Of a stretch of 64,000 nt of DNA, positions 38,842 through 47,939 are shown in pieces; position 1 is the stretch's first letter, and each line of letters starts with the position of its first letter. The stretch is from Vreelandella titanicae BH1. Lineage in GTDB: Bacteria; Pseudomonadota; Gammaproteobacteria; Pseudomonadales; Halomonadaceae. The translations under genes were made by a program, and so were the position numbers. Below the pieces are notes generated by a model, which made no database searches, had not been told where the DNA came from, and saw only the letters and a program-made list of their open reading frames with translations. The stretch lies in contig NZ_AOPO01000007.1 of the NCBI RefSeq assembly GCF_000336575.1, forward strand, positions 124,001 to 188,000, in the 5' to 3' direction.

Positions 38842-38941
38842 GGCAACGGCAGCTAAGGCTTTTAAGCGCCGATTGTGAAGCGCTGCTGATAGCCACAACT
38901 GTCGTCACCCAGTCTAGAAAAACAGCAGCGGAGGAACAGTA

Positions 38942-39082
38942 ATGGGACAAAAAATGGTAGTGGCTAGTCGCTTAATTATCACTCTGGACACTAAGCCGGT
39001 TGTATTGACCGATCAGGCAACGGTCTGCGGCGGTACCTTAATCGGCAGTGGCCGCGAAGAGGGGGCTTACAATGGCGGATAA
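38942..39082 (+). CDS. 46-residue ORF overlapping the vgrG start
   Basis: A short frame ATG to TAA (MGQKMVVASRLIITLDTKPV, ending GAYNGG) with a good ribosome site (GGAGG seven bases upstream). It overlaps the vgrG ATG at 39072 by 11 bases, so translation of vgrG is likely coupled to it. I recognise no family. It may be a small T6SS protein or simply a coupling leader. Confidence 0.45.
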   Translation: MGQKMVVASRLIITLDTKPVVLTDQATVCGGTLIGSGREEGAYNGG

Positions 39083-41291
39083 TACGGGTCTTCAGTTTAC
39101 CTTGACCCTTCCCGGGGCTACTGACACGGCGGTGGTGAGCTTTACCCACCGCGAAGCGCTGTCGGAGACGTTTGCGCTCACCGTTGAGTTCGCCAGCCGC
39201 ACCCACGACCTGTCGCCCAGCGACTGTTTGGATCAAAATGCCACGCTGACCATTTGGCAGGACGGCGAGCCGCTGCGCCGGGTGCATGGCATTATCGCTG
39301 AGCTGCATCGCGGCGATCGCGGGCACCGGCGCAGCTTTTACCGCGTGGAAATTCGCCCCGCCCTGTGGCGACTATCGCTACGGCATAACTCTCGTATCTT
39401 TCAAGACACCATCCCTCATGATGCAATCAAAACGTTAGCCAGCGAGCGTGGCCTCACCGATATCGAGTTTGCCACTACGCGCACACCGCCCAGCCGTGAA
39501 TTTCTGGTTCAGTACCGCGAGACCGACCTGGCCTTTATCGAGCGTGTGGCCGCCGAAGAGGGCTGCTTCTATTTCCATGAGTTTGAGAATGTTGAGGGCG
39601 GCAAACACCATTTGGTGTTTGCCGATGCCACGGTGGTACTGCCTAACATCGGCGAGCGTACCTACCACGGCCGCGCCGGGGGTACGCCGCCCCGACGTCA
39701 CTTGCGCAAGCTACGCCAGGTTAGCCGGGTACGCCCCGCCTCGGCCACACTCAAGGATTACAGCTTCAAGAACCCGCCTTACGCTCAGCTTCACGAACAC
39801 CAGGCGCCCAATCTAGGGGAGCACGCTCAGCGAGAGGATTACGAACACTACGACTACCCAGGGCGCTATAAGAAGGACGCCTCCGGCAAGCCGTTCACCC
39901 GCCACCGGCTAGAATCGCTACGTGCCGATGCCACTACCGCCGAAGCCGAGAGTGACCTGCCTGAACTCGCCCCCGGCACCTGCTTTACCCTCACTGACCA
40001 CGATATCGACAGCCTCAACCGTGCTTGGCAGGTGGTCTCGGTGGTGCACCACGGCGAGCAACCTCAGGCACTGGAAGAGGATGGCATGGCGCGGGGTGGT
40101 AACGGGGCAAGCTCGGCTCAAGCAGGCGAGCTGATGACCCGCTACCACAATGACGTGGTGATCATGCCCCGGGATCAGACCTTCCGTCCGGTACCCAACC
40201 CCAAACCCCGAGTGGAGGGCCCCCAGGTGGCCTTTGTGGTTGGCCCCGAAGGCGAAGAGATCTACTGCGACAAATATGGCCGGGTCAAAGTGCAGTTCCC
40301 CTGGGATCGCTACGCCGCTCCCAACGAAACCGCCAGCTGCTGGGTGCGCGTCGCCCAGGGCTGGGCGGGCGGCGGCTACGGCAGCATGGCGATCCCCAGG
40401 ATCGGGCATGAAGTTATAGTGTCACACTTGGAGGCTGACCCGGATCAGCCGCTGATCACCGGGCGCACCTACCACGCGGTGAACCGGCCGCCCTACCCAC
40501 TGCCAGCCTACAAAACCCGCACGGTCATCCGCACCCAAAGCCACAAGGCGGAGGGCTTTAACGAACTGCGCTTTGAAGACGAAGCGGGCGAAGAGCAAAT
40601 CTGGGTGCACGCCCAAAAAGACCTCGATCTGCTGACCCTTAACGACCGCACCGAGGACATCAAGCGCGATAGCACCCTGCATGTCTTTCGTGACCGCACC
40701 ACCGACATCGACCGCGACGAAACCCGCACCGTCCACCGCCATGAAGTCCATACGGTGCATGGCAACGAGACCCATACCGTGGACGGTAACGAAACCTTTA
40801 CCGTGCACAAGAACCGCCGCAAGACGGTGGATGGCAACGAAACCGACCGCATCGGTAAAAACTGGTCGAGCAAAGTCGGCAAGAACAAAACCGAAACCGT
40901 TGGTAAGGCGTACCTGCAGAACGTCGGCATGGGCCGTATGGAAAACGTCGGCCTGGGCTACAGCCTCAACGTCGGGGCAATCATGAATACCCTGGTCGGG
41001 CTCAGCAAGAGCACCCAGGTGGGGCTCAACCACTCGCTCAATGTCGGGCGCAACATCACCCTCAAGGCCGGCAACCAGCTCACCCTGCAGGTAGGCAACA
41101 GCCGGCTGGTGCTCACTGAGGATGCCATCTACCTGGATGCGGGCGAGATCCACGTCAAGGCGGGCACCAAGGTGCATGTCGACGGCCCCGATGACGTCCT
41201 GCTCAACACCGGCACCGCCCAGCCAGCGCCGGGTGGCGCCGAGGAAAGCGATGGCCCTGAACCAAGCGACGCTAAGTCGCCGGGGTGGTAG
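39072..41291 (+). CDS. vgrG: T6SS spike protein VgrG (TssI)
   Basis: A 739-residue VgrG. The gp27-like base covers about residues 1-340 (ATDTAVVSFTHREALSETFA and REFLVQYRETDLAFIERVAA), then a gp5 OB domain (VVGPEGEEIYCDKYGRVKVQ) and a C-terminal beta-helix with short repeats such as DGNETFTV and HGNETHTV. The extreme C-terminus is short and Pro/Ser-rich with no toxin domain, so effectors must be carried through the DUF2169/DUF4150 proteins encoded next. I start at MADNTGLQFTLTLP. A decayed second vgrG fragment lies at 47519. Confidence 0.96.
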   Translation: MADNTGLQFTLTLPGATDTAVVSFTHREALSETFALTVEFASRTHDLSPSDCLDQNATLTIWQDGEPLRRVHGIIAELHRGDRGHRRSFYRVEIRPALWRLSLRHNSRIFQDTIPHDAIKTLASERGLTDIEFATTRTPPSREFLVQYRETDLAFIERVAAEEGCFYFHEFENVEGGKHHLVFADATVVLPNIGERTYHGRAGGTPPRRHLRKLRQVSRVRPASATLKDYSFKNPPYAQLHEHQAPNLGEHAQREDYEHYDYPGRYKKDASGKPFTRHRLESLRADATTAEAESDLPELAPGTCFTLTDHDIDSLNRAWQVVSVVHHGEQPQALEEDGMARGGNGASSAQAGELMTRYHNDVVIMPRDQTFRPVPNPKPRVEGPQVAFVVGPEGEEIYCDKYGRVKVQFPWDRYAAPNETASCWVRVAQGWAGGGYGSMAIPRIGHEVIVSHLEADPDQPLITGRTYHAVNRPPYPLPAYKTRTVIRTQSHKAEGFNELRFEDEAGEEQIWVHAQKDLDLLTLNDRTEDIKRDSTLHVFRDRTTDIDRDETRTVHRHEVHTVHGNETHTVDGNETFTVHKNRRKTVDGNETDRIGKNWSSKVGKNKTETVGKAYLQNVGMGRMENVGLGYSLNVGAIMNTLVGLSKSTQVGLNHSLNVGRNITLKAGNQLTLQVGNSRLVLTEDAIYLDAGEIHVKAGTKVHVDGPDDVLLNTGTAQPAPGGAEESDGPEPSDAKSPGW

Positions 41292-41294
41292 TAC

Positions 41295-42449
41295 ATGGCG
41301 CAAGTGATTAATCCAACGTCGTTCCCCCATGCGCTGTATCGCAAGCTCGGCCCGGGCGACCAAGAGTATGATGTGGTGGTGGTCCGCGCCACCTACCGAT
41401 TCACCGAAGACAACTGGCCGCTGTTCGAGTCCAGCCACCAGCAGCCGATTCGCTGGCAGCCCACGCTTGAGGGCGACAGCGACAACCTGTATGCCCAGGT
41501 CATCACCGATGACCGCGACGTACTGCTCGGCAAACTCAGCACCGAAGTGCACGTGCATGGCACCCTGCGCTCGCCCACCGGGCAACCGCGCAGCACCTGG
41601 CAGGTGCGGGTACAGGTAGGCCCGGTGGACAAACGCCTGATCGTGCGTGGGCCACGGGAGTTCCGCTGGCAACTGCTCGGTGGCTGGCGGGTCACTGACC
41701 CCACGCCGGTAAGCGAAGTGCCGCTGGACTACCGCTACGCCTTCGGCGGCCACTACAGCCTGCCCGACGGGGACGCCCTTGCTAACACGCTCTACTACCC
41801 CGACAACCCCGCCGGGCGCGGCTGGTTGCCATCACGCGCTGACTATAAGCGGGTATCCAGCGAGGTTGCCAGGTACCTAAAACCCGATCTCAACGCCGTC
41901 ACGCAGTTGCCTGCACCTCAACTGGAAGACCCGGACTGGCTGGTCACCTCACCCTTTGACCGCCCGGCCCCGGCAGGCTTTGGGCCCATCGCCCCCTGGT
42001 GGGAGCCCCGGGTGAGTTATCAAGGCACCTTCGACGATCACTGGAAAACCCAGCGGTTGCCCTACTGGCCCGAAGACTTCGACTATCGCTTTCACCACAG
42101 CGCCCCGGCGGATCTGGTCGCCCCCGACTACCTGCGCGGTGACGAACTGATGATCCTCACCAACTGCCTACCCAATAGCCGGGCGATCATGGTGGGAGAC
42201 CGCCAACGCTTTCGCCACCGTACCCGGTTACCGGGCATCGCCCTGCAAGCTCTCACCGAGCATGCCAGCGGCCAGCACGGCAATACTCCGCTGGCACTCG
42301 ACAGCGTGGTGATCGACCTGGATCGCGAAGACGTCACCCTGACCTGGCGGGCGCTGTTCCCGCTGGATGACCCGCTCAAACAGGTACGCATTCGGCGCAC
42401 GCCGCTGGCGGCGACCTCATCCACCGGAGGAGCGCGCCATGTCGGATAA
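41295..42449 (+). CDS. DUF2169-family T6SS effector adaptor
   Basis: A 384-residue protein starting three bases after the vgrG stop. Motifs such as VVVRATYRFTEDNWPLF, RLIVRGPREFRWQLLGGWRV and DYRYAFGGHYSLPDGD define DUF2169. Family members act as chaperone-adaptors that load DUF4150 (PAAR-like) effectors onto VgrG, as shown for an Agrobacterium system. The frame overlaps the downstream DUF4150 gene by 11 bases. This is the only intact DUF2169 copy; three truncated copies follow at 44577, 48904 and 51504. Confidence 0.92.
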   Translation: MAQVINPTSFPHALYRKLGPGDQEYDVVVVRATYRFTEDNWPLFESSHQQPIRWQPTLEGDSDNLYAQVITDDRDVLLGKLSTEVHVHGTLRSPTGQPRSTWQVRVQVGPVDKRLIVRGPREFRWQLLGGWRVTDPTPVSEVPLDYRYAFGGHYSLPDGDALANTLYYPDNPAGRGWLPSRADYKRVSSEVARYLKPDLNAVTQLPAPQLEDPDWLVTSPFDRPAPAGFGPIAPWWEPRVSYQGTFDDHWKTQRLPYWPEDFDYRFHHSAPADLVAPDYLRGDELMILTNCLPNSRAIMVGDRQRFRHRTRLPGIALQALTEHASGQHGNTPLALDSVVIDLDREDVTLTWRALFPLDDPLKQVRIRRTPLAATSSTGGARHVG

Positions 42450-44142
42450 CGCGCACGAGCTAGCCCCCATGTGTGTGACACCTGACGGACTGTGCGAAGA
42501 GGGCGACGGCCCACCCGGTGCTGACAGCAGCACACCGCGCGATACCCAGGGAGAGTCACCTCAAGGCGAAACCCTTAGCGGCCAAGCTCGTCACGCCGGT
42601 AATGCTGAGGCCCGATGGAGAGCGTTGACCAGCCACCCTGATTTTTGTCAGGTGGGCGATAAGATTGTGGGCTTCGATTCCTGTGCAACGTTGGGCAACC
42701 CCGTGAACTACTCGCCCAACGTGATCACCGCCGGGCAACGCACCTACCGGGTCGGCGATTTATGCCAAGGCACCGAAGGCAACGCCGGGTCAGGCGTGGG
42801 CTCTGGCACCTCCCAGGGTAGCGGCCACGTGCTGTTCATGACCGGGCACGACAACGTCAAAGCCAACGGCCTGCCTGTCGTTCGCGACGGCAGCGAATGC
42901 ACGATCAACTGCAACGCCGCCGGGGCAGGCGGCGCCAAGGGCTATGTCCACACCAACACCGAGAGCGTCAACAGCCAGGCCGAAGAGAGCAGCGAGGCGC
43001 TCAGCGAGGCTGAACTGTTTCAGCAACAAGGCGAAGCCAACCTAGAACGCGTGGGCGAGCTACGCGACGCCCTGCACGATAACCCCAACGGCAAAACCGC
43101 TGCCGAGGCTGAAGCGCTCTATGCGGAGGTTCAGCAATTAGCCAGCGAGACCCGAGCTCAACAAGACGCCCTTATGGATGCGCTAAGGGAAGGGCGCATC
43201 AGCGGTAACGACTATATCGAGAGTAGTTTTGAGGTCGACGAAGCGGCTAATCGTGCTGCCGGTATGCAGCAAGAAGCCGAGCGCCAAGTGCGTTATACCT
43301 CAGAAAGTGGTCGCAATATCCGTGCGGCGGGGGTGTTTATGGCCGAAGCTGCGACGCCATATGGCACCATTGTGGATATACAAGACACCATGGCATTGTG
43401 GGGCGAAGGTAGAGTACTCGCCGCGTCGGGCATGACCCTGCTGACGGCTGTATCGGTTTTCCCAGGTGTCAGGCTTTTACGTAAGGCGGATGACGTCGTG
43501 GACATTGCCCGGAATACTGATAGGACAGGAGATGCGGCGGGAAGTGCCAATCGCAGTGGGACGCCAGGAGACAACGAAGGGGTGCAGATTAGCGCAAAGC
43601 AAGGAGGGAAGATTGTTCACCGGTTTGATAATGTTACGGATTTCAATCGGGCGGCTAACAATCCTCTACCAAATGCGCGTTATGAATATGGTACGTATGC
43701 TTGGGAAACTGATAATCTGGGCCGAGTCACGGAAGCTTCCGGAACAGTCCGGTTGGATGCGCTGGATGGCCGAGCAGGCACGGACGGCATTAGCACTAGT
43801 GTTATTGGAAAGGAAGGACAGCCAGGAGATGTAGGCTTTCACCTTATTGGTGATCAGTTCGGTGGGCCTACAAATAGATTGAATGTGGTGCCGGGTAATG
43901 GGGCACGAGTAAATCCCAATGGTCCGCCGAATTTGAACCAGGGCCAATATGGGAAATTTGAGCGCTCTATGAAGCGAGCTGCCCAAGATCCAGTGAATGT
44001 TGGGAAGAATGTGGAAGTCAGGATTTCGCCTCAGTATAACCCCAATAATAGTACAAATAGGCCTGATGAGTTTGAAGCTTCATACCGTGTTGATGGAGAG
44101 CGCTGGAAAACGTTTGTATTTGAAAATAAACAAGGTGGATAA
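42439..44142 (+). CDS. T6SS effector: DUF4150 PAAR-like domain with a C-terminal nuclease
   Basis: A 567-residue predicted effector. The PAAR-like DUF4150 domain covers about residues 66-175 (GFDSCATLGNPVNYSPNVIT and GSGHVLFMTGHDNVKANGLP), followed by a helical linker (near 185-310) and a hydrophobic stretch near 311-345. The C-terminal 180 residues resemble the DNA/RNA non-specific endonuclease tails (Endonuclea_NS_2, as in YeeF-type toxins): GDVGFHLIGDQFGGPTNRLN, with His468 as the likely catalytic residue, and RPDEFEASYRVDG. Base composition turns AT-rich from about 43560, so the tail looks imported. It starts inside the DUF2169 end and is followed by a YezG-like gene that probably protects the producer. 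Confidence 0.85.
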   Translation: MSDNAHELAPMCVTPDGLCEEGDGPPGADSSTPRDTQGESPQGETLSGQARHAGNAEARWRALTSHPDFCQVGDKIVGFDSCATLGNPVNYSPNVITAGQRTYRVGDLCQGTEGNAGSGVGSGTSQGSGHVLFMTGHDNVKANGLPVVRDGSECTINCNAAGAGGAKGYVHTNTESVNSQAEESSEALSEAELFQQQGEANLERVGELRDALHDNPNGKTAAEAEALYAEVQQLASETRAQQDALMDALREGRISGNDYIESSFEVDEAANRAAGMQQEAERQVRYTSESGRNIRAAGVFMAEAATPYGTIVDIQDTMALWGEGRVLAASGMTLLTAVSVFPGVRLLRKADDVVDIARNTDRTGDAAGSANRSGTPGDNEGVQISAKQGGKIVHRFDNVTDFNRAANNPLPNARYEYGTYAWETDNLGRVTEASGTVRLDALDGRAGTDGISTSVIGKEGQPGDVGFHLIGDQFGGPTNRLNVVPGNGARVNPNGPPNLNQGQYGKFERSMKRAAQDPVNVGKNVEVRISPQYNPNNSTNRPDEFEASYRVDGERWKTFVFENKQGG

Positions 44143-44158
44143 AGAAAGGAGTAAGTAA

Positions 44159-44494
44159 ATGTCTATAGAATTTCAGAAAAATGTTGTTCAAGAGGTGGCA
44201 GGCTTAGTTGGGCCAGGATGGGAGAAGATAACTGTAAATATTGAAATTGATGATGTTGAAGGAGAAATAGTGGTAAGCCCAGAGGCTGATGTTTGGTATG
44301 ACGGAAGTGCCGATGAACTTCGATTAGATATAGTGGCTCGAAATTCTTTTAAAAAGCTTCGTGAGGTTATGGCCCAGAACGATAAGGAAAATCGTGCCTG
44401 GACGATTTGCGATCTTGAAATTCAGAATGATGGACAATTCAAATTTAAGTTCTCATATGATGAACCGCCTAGATTGGCTACTTTGAAGGAATGA
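44159..44494 (+). CDS. YezG-like immunity protein
   Basis: A 111-residue acidic protein starting 16 bases after the effector, with an AAAGGAG ribosome site. It resembles the YezG (DUF600) immunity family, whose members neutralise YeeF-type nuclease toxins: NIEIDDVEGEIVVSP, LREVMAQNDKENRAWTICDL and FKFKFSYDEPPR. This matches the YeeF-like tail of the effector just upstream. A paralogue about 60% identical by eye is at 48484. The AT-rich composition suggests acquisition with the toxin tail. Confidence 0.72.
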   Translation: MSIEFQKNVVQEVAGLVGPGWEKITVNIEIDDVEGEIVVSPEADVWYDGSADELRLDIVARNSFKKLREVMAQNDKENRAWTICDLEIQNDGQFKFKFSYDEPPRLATLKE

Positions 44495-44523
44495 CAAAGA
44501 GAGCTCTTAATATTCTGTGCCAG

Positions 44524-44578
44524 CGGTAGTGTTCAGAATTCTGTGTCAGCTAGCTCACAGGTAGATATGATCGTCTAG
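44524..44578 (+). repeat. Cassette-junction repeat, copy A
   Basis: CGGTAGT followed by GTTCAGAATTCTGTGTCAGC at 44524-44550, the core shared with copies B, C and D. The next 28 bases are also shared with copy D. A partial second core (ATTCTGTGCCAGC) precedes it. It lies 30 bases after the immunity stop and directly before a truncated DUF2169 copy. Confidence 0.7.
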
Positions 44579-45366
44579 TTCCGCTGGCAACTGCTCGGTG
44601 GCTGGCGGGTCACTGACCCCACACCGGTCAGCGAAGTGCCGCTGGACTACCGCTACGCCTTCGGTGGGCACTACAGCCTGCCCGACGAGGACGCCCTCGC
44701 TAACACACTCTACTACCCCGACAACCCCGCCGGGCGGGGCTCGTTGCCATCGCGCGCTGACTACAAGCGGGTATCCAGCGAGGTCGCCCGGTACCTAAAA
44801 CCCGACCTTAACGCTGTGACACGGCTACCCGCCCCCCAACTGGAAGACCCAGACTGGCTGGTCACCTCACCCTTTGACCGCCCGGCCCCGGCAGGCTTTG
44901 GTCCATCGCCCCCTGGTGGGAGCCCCGGGTCAGTTATCAAGGCACCTTCGACGATCACTGGAAAACCCAGCGGTTGCCCTACTGGCCCGAAGACTTCGAC
45001 TATCGCTTTCACCACAGCGCCCCGGCGGATCTGGTCGCCCCCGACTACCTGCGCGGCGACGAACTGATGATCCTCACCAACTGCTTAGCCAATAGCCAGG
45101 CGATTATGGTGGGAGACCGCCAACGCTTTCGCCACCGCACCCGGCTACCGGGCATCGCCTTGCAGGCTCTCACCGAACACGCCAGTGGCCAGCGCGGCAA
45201 TACCCCACTGGCCCTCGACAGCGTGGTGATCGACCTGGATCACGAAGACGTCAGCCTCACCTGGCGGGCGCTGTTCCCGCTCGATGACCCGCTCAAACAG
45301 GTACGCATCCGGCGCACACGGCTGGCGGCGACCTCATCCACCGGAGGGGCACGCCATGTCGGATGA
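44577..45366 (+). pseudogene. Truncated and frameshifted DUF2169 copy (cassette 2)
   Basis: Nearly identical to bases 41659-42449 of the intact DUF2169 gene but lacking its first 120 or so codons. A one-base deletion at about 44901 (TTTGGTCC against TTTGGGCCC) splits it into two frames, 44636-45067 and 44974-45366. The end retains the overlap with the downstream DUF4150 start. It cannot make a working adaptor. Confidence 0.88.
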
Positions 45367-46459
45367 CAGCAACACGCCACCAGACGCCCAGGGGCAAGCC
45401 CGTAACGGCCAGGCTCGCCACGCCGGTAATGCGGAGGCCCGATGGAGAGCGTTGACCAGCTACCCTGATTTTTGCCAAGTGGGCGACAAGATCATAGGTT
45501 TCGATTCCGAGGCGACGCTCGGCAACCCGGTGAACTACTCGCCCAACGTGATCACCGCCGGGCAGCGCACCTACCGGGTCGGCGATTTGTGCCAAGGCAC
45601 CGAGGGCAACGACGGCTCGGGGGTGGGCTCCGGCACCTCCCAAGGCAGTGGTCACGTGCTGTTCTTGACCGGACAGGACAACGTCAAAGCCAACGGCCAA
45701 CCGGTTGTCCATGACGGCAGCGAATGCACGATCAACTGCAACGCCGCCGGGGTAGGCGGCGCCAAGGGCTATGTCCACACCAACACCGAGACCGTCAACA
45801 GCCAGCCCGAAGAGACCAGCGAGTCACTCAGCGTGGCCGAGCAATTACAGCAAGAGGCACAAGCCAACCTGGAACGCGTAGGCGAACTACGAGAGGCTTT
45901 GAATGACAACCCCACAGGCAAAACCTCGGAACAAGCCCTGGCGTTGCGGGCGCAGGTAGAGGAGCTTTCCCAGACGGTGGAGCACCAGCAGCAAGCGATG
46001 ATGGAGGCCTCTCGCAACGGCACCCTCACGGATGATGAGCTGCATGATTTGATAGACTACATCAATGAAGCTACCGCCAGTGTTGGAGAGTTGCGAGAGA
46101 ACGTTGGACGGCAGACCGCGCGTGCCAATGGCAAAGGGACATGGGTTGATTTTCTTATTGGTTTTAACCCCGTTATAGCGGGAGCACAGCTGCTTGAAGG
46201 AGTGGGAGATGGCATCAGGTCAGGCCAATACGGCCAGGCCATTTTGCCTGTGTTACTTGATGCTACGCCCATCGGGCGCTCTCTCGGTTCCTTTGTTAAC
46301 AAGGTGTTTGGCGGTTTCAAAAAGCCCAAGAGGGTTGACAGAGATTCGTCTAGTAGCACTGACGACACCTCGACTAAGGCGGATGTGCCACCACCGGCGC
46401 CTGAGGAAGGGGGGGCAGATTGCGGGGCGAGGAAAAACTGGGCAAGGAGGGGATATTGA
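45356..46459 (+). CDS. DUF4150 PAAR-like effector N-terminal part, cut off by a frameshift
   Basis: A 367-residue frame highly similar to the N-terminus of the effector at 42439: the same DUF4150 domain (GFDSEATLGNPVNYSPNVIT) and the same helical linker. From about residue 260 it diverges (KGTWVDFLIGFNPVIAGAQL), containing a hydrophobic segment. The frame ends at 46459 just after a run of seven G, and the toxin domain expected at its C-terminus is found downstream in altered phase. As it stands the product carries delivery parts only. The adaptor copy before it is broken, so it would need the intact adaptor at 41295. Confidence 0.75.
   Translation: MSDDSNTPPDAQGQARNGQARHAGNAEARWRALTSYPDFCQVGDKIIGFDSEATLGNPVNYSPNVITAGQRTYRVGDLCQGTEGNDGSGVGSGTSQGSGHVLFLTGQDNVKANGQPVVHDGSECTINCNAAGVGGAKGYVHTNTETVNSQPEETSESLSVAEQLQQEAQANLERVGELREALNDNPTGKTSEQALALRAQVEELSQTVEHQQQAMMEASRNGTLTDDELHDLIDYINEATASVGELRENVGRQTARANGKGTWVDFLIGFNPVIAGAQLLEGVGDGIRSGQYGQAILPVLLDATPIGRSLGSFVNKVFGGFKKPKRVDRDSSSSTDDTSTKADVPPPAPEEGGADCGARKNWARRGY
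46409..46415 (+). repeat. Seven-G run at the effector frameshift
   Basis: G7 at the point where the DUF4150 frame leaves the coding phase. Removing one G moves the frame into GGQIAGRGKTGQGGDIDVPV, which reads toward the toxin. Such a run can slip during replication. Confidence 0.6.
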
Positions 46460-46789
46460 TGTTCCAGTTAAAACCCCTACTCTGACTCTAAGAGAAGGCC
46501 TAAGTACGGTAAGGGTCAGGTTGAAGATGTATGGGAGAACGCGAAGCAACCTGACGGAAATATCTATGATCCGAATACAGGTGAGTTACTAGAATGGGAC
46601 ACTTCGAAGTCAAGGGCTGGTCAGTGGGATATGGGGCATAAGCCTGGTCACGAATATCGAAAACTACACAAGGACTACATGGATGATAAGATCACGAAGG
46701 AAGAGTTCATGACGTTTTATAGAGACCCAAATAATTATCAGCCGGAATCTCCTAGTGCAAACCGGAGCCGTAAGTACGAGGTCGACTAA
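46416..46789 (+). pseudogene. GH-E family nuclease toxin domain, out of phase with its carrier
   Basis: Bases 46484-46789 read KYGKGQVEDVWENAKQPDGN, then WDMGHKPGHEYRKLHKDYM and YQPESPSANRSRKYEVD. This is the HNH/EndoVII-type GH-E nuclease seen at the ends of polymorphic toxins, with the diagnostic GHKPGHE. No start codon serves it alone. The bridge from the DUF4150 frame needs one shift at the G7 run and a second near 46475-46490 (CTCTGACTCT), returning to the original phase. It is most simply a toxin inactivated by two indels; assembly errors are possible. The ankyrin gene starts three bases after its stop. Confidence 0.75.
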
Positions 46790-46791
46790 AT

Positions 46792-47265
46792 ATGAGTATT
46801 GAAGATGTTTTTCAGGCGATCCGATTAAAGAACTACCAAGACTATCTTCGTTTAATTGATGGCGTTGATGTAAACGCAGAAAACGAAGATGGACAAACAC
46901 TGCTTCATGAGGCTGCTGCTTACAATAGCCTTGAGTGCGCCCGGGACCTAATTTCCAGAGGAGCGGATGTAGATAGCCAGGATCCGAAGGAAATGGTTCC
47001 CTTACACTATGCTGCTGCCAATGGAGCGTTTGAGGTTGCCGAGATTTTAGCTGAAGGTGGGGCAAACTTTTCTATCAGTGATAAGTACGGAAATGAGCCT
47101 TTGTGGACAGCGGTTTTTAATGCCAGAGGGAACTATAAAACAGTCGATCTATTTGTAAGGCACGGCGCAAACCCCAACCATAAAAATGATAGTGGAAAGT
47201 CCCAGTTTGATTTCGCCAAGCAAATTAAAGATTTCGGATTGATCACAATGCTTGAGAATGAGTAG
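46792..47265 (+). CDS. Ankyrin-repeat protein, likely immunity to the GH-E toxin
   Basis: A 157-residue protein with about four ankyrin repeats: DGQTLLHEAAAYNSLECARD, DPKEMVPLHYAAANGAFEVA, GNEPLWTAVFNARGNYKTVD and a final degenerate one. It begins two bases after the GH-E toxin stop, the usual toxin-immunity arrangement; ankyrin proteins are known partners of such toxins. The frame is intact although the toxin is broken. It could now act as defence against kin still firing a GH-E effector. Composition is AT-rich. Confidence 0.75.
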   Translation: MSIEDVFQAIRLKNYQDYLRLIDGVDVNAENEDGQTLLHEAAAYNSLECARDLISRGADVDSQDPKEMVPLHYAAANGAFEVAEILAEGGANFSISDKYGNEPLWTAVFNARGNYKTVDLFVRHGANPNHKNDSGKSQFDFAKQIKDFGLITMLENE

Positions 47266-47377
47266 TATCAAAGACGAGCCTCCAAGGCAGATTGAGGATA
47301 TACTTCGAGGTGACTACCCGGAGCTTTTCGATCGTCACAACCTTCAGGCTTTCGGACTGTTGACGTCTGAAATATGA
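47258..47377 (+). CDS. 39-residue ORF after the ankyrin gene
   Basis: An open frame MSSIKDEPPRQIEDILRGDY that overlaps the ankyrin stop by eight bases. No family recognised. It may be the start of a decayed gene, since copy B of the junction repeat follows 64 bases later. Confidence 0.3.
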   Translation: MSSIKDEPPRQIEDILRGDYPELFDRHNLQAFGLLTSEI

Positions 47378-47440
47378 GCCTGTGAACCAAGTTCTGTAAC
47401 TGCCTATGAGTAATGTATTCAAAAGCCTGTATCATGCAGA

Positions 47441-47469
47441 CCGGTAGTGTTCAGAATTCTGTGTCAGCC
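47441..47469 (+). repeat. Cassette-junction repeat, copy B
   Basis: Same core as copy A (CCGGTAGT then GTTCAGAATTCTGTGTCAGC). The sequence after it is unrelated to copies A and D. It precedes the decayed vgrG fragment. Confidence 0.7.
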
Positions 47470-47518
47470 GTTCGTCCCGTCTGAATTCAGACCGATTCTA
47501 ACGAAGCCGTTGGATACG

Positions 47519-47811
47519 CGTGGTTCAAGGCTGGGCGGGCGGCGGCTACGGCAGCATCGCGATCCCCAGGGGCGGCCTGACCCAGATCAGTCGCTGATCA
47601 CCGGGCACACCTTTTATGCGGTGAACACGCCACCTTAACCGCTACCGGCCAACAAAACCCGCATGGTGATCCGCACCCAGAGCCATAAAAGCAAAGGCTT
47701 TAACGAACTGCGCTTTGAAGATGCCACCGGCGAGGAGCAGGCTGGCTCCTCGTCCAAAAAGACCTCGACCTACTGGCCCTCAACGACCGCAGCGAAGAGG
47801 TCAAGTGCGAT
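47519..47811 (+). pseudogene. Decayed VgrG fragment
   Basis: Matches bases about 40345-40670 of the intact vgrG with an internal deletion near 47569 and several changes, including an in-frame stop (CCTTAACC where vgrG has CCCTACCC). It holds the end of the OB domain and the start of the beta-helix. It runs in frame into the WHH-like toxin tail, which suggests an original VgrG with a fused nuclease, a so-called evolved VgrG. Confidence 0.85.
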
Positions 47812-47919
47812 AATTATACCTGGCATAGGGGGACAGCACTACATCATCTAGATAATGTGACAATACAGTTTATTCCTACAAAGTTGCACGGAAATATACC
47901 GCATATAGGATCTGCATAA
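47812..47919 (+). pseudogene. C-terminal relic of a WHH-like HNH nuclease toxin
   Basis: The frame reads [20 protein letters not shown] and then IPTKLHGNIPHIGSA to a TAA at 47917. The pattern TWH...HHLDN...Q(F/L)(I/V)P..LH..(V/I)PH.G is the signature end of WHH-type nuclease toxins. Only the last 35 residues remain, fused in frame to the VgrG fragment. A SUKH protein, the common immunity partner of such toxins, follows after 20 bases. Confidence 0.65.
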
Positions 47920-47939
47920 GATCTTAGAGGAGGGTTTTA

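Noticed and set aside
40422..41753. 443-residue open frame antisense to vgrG and DUF2169
   Set aside because: It is a shadow of two well-supported genes in GC-rich DNA, with no family resemblance and no sensible ribosome site.
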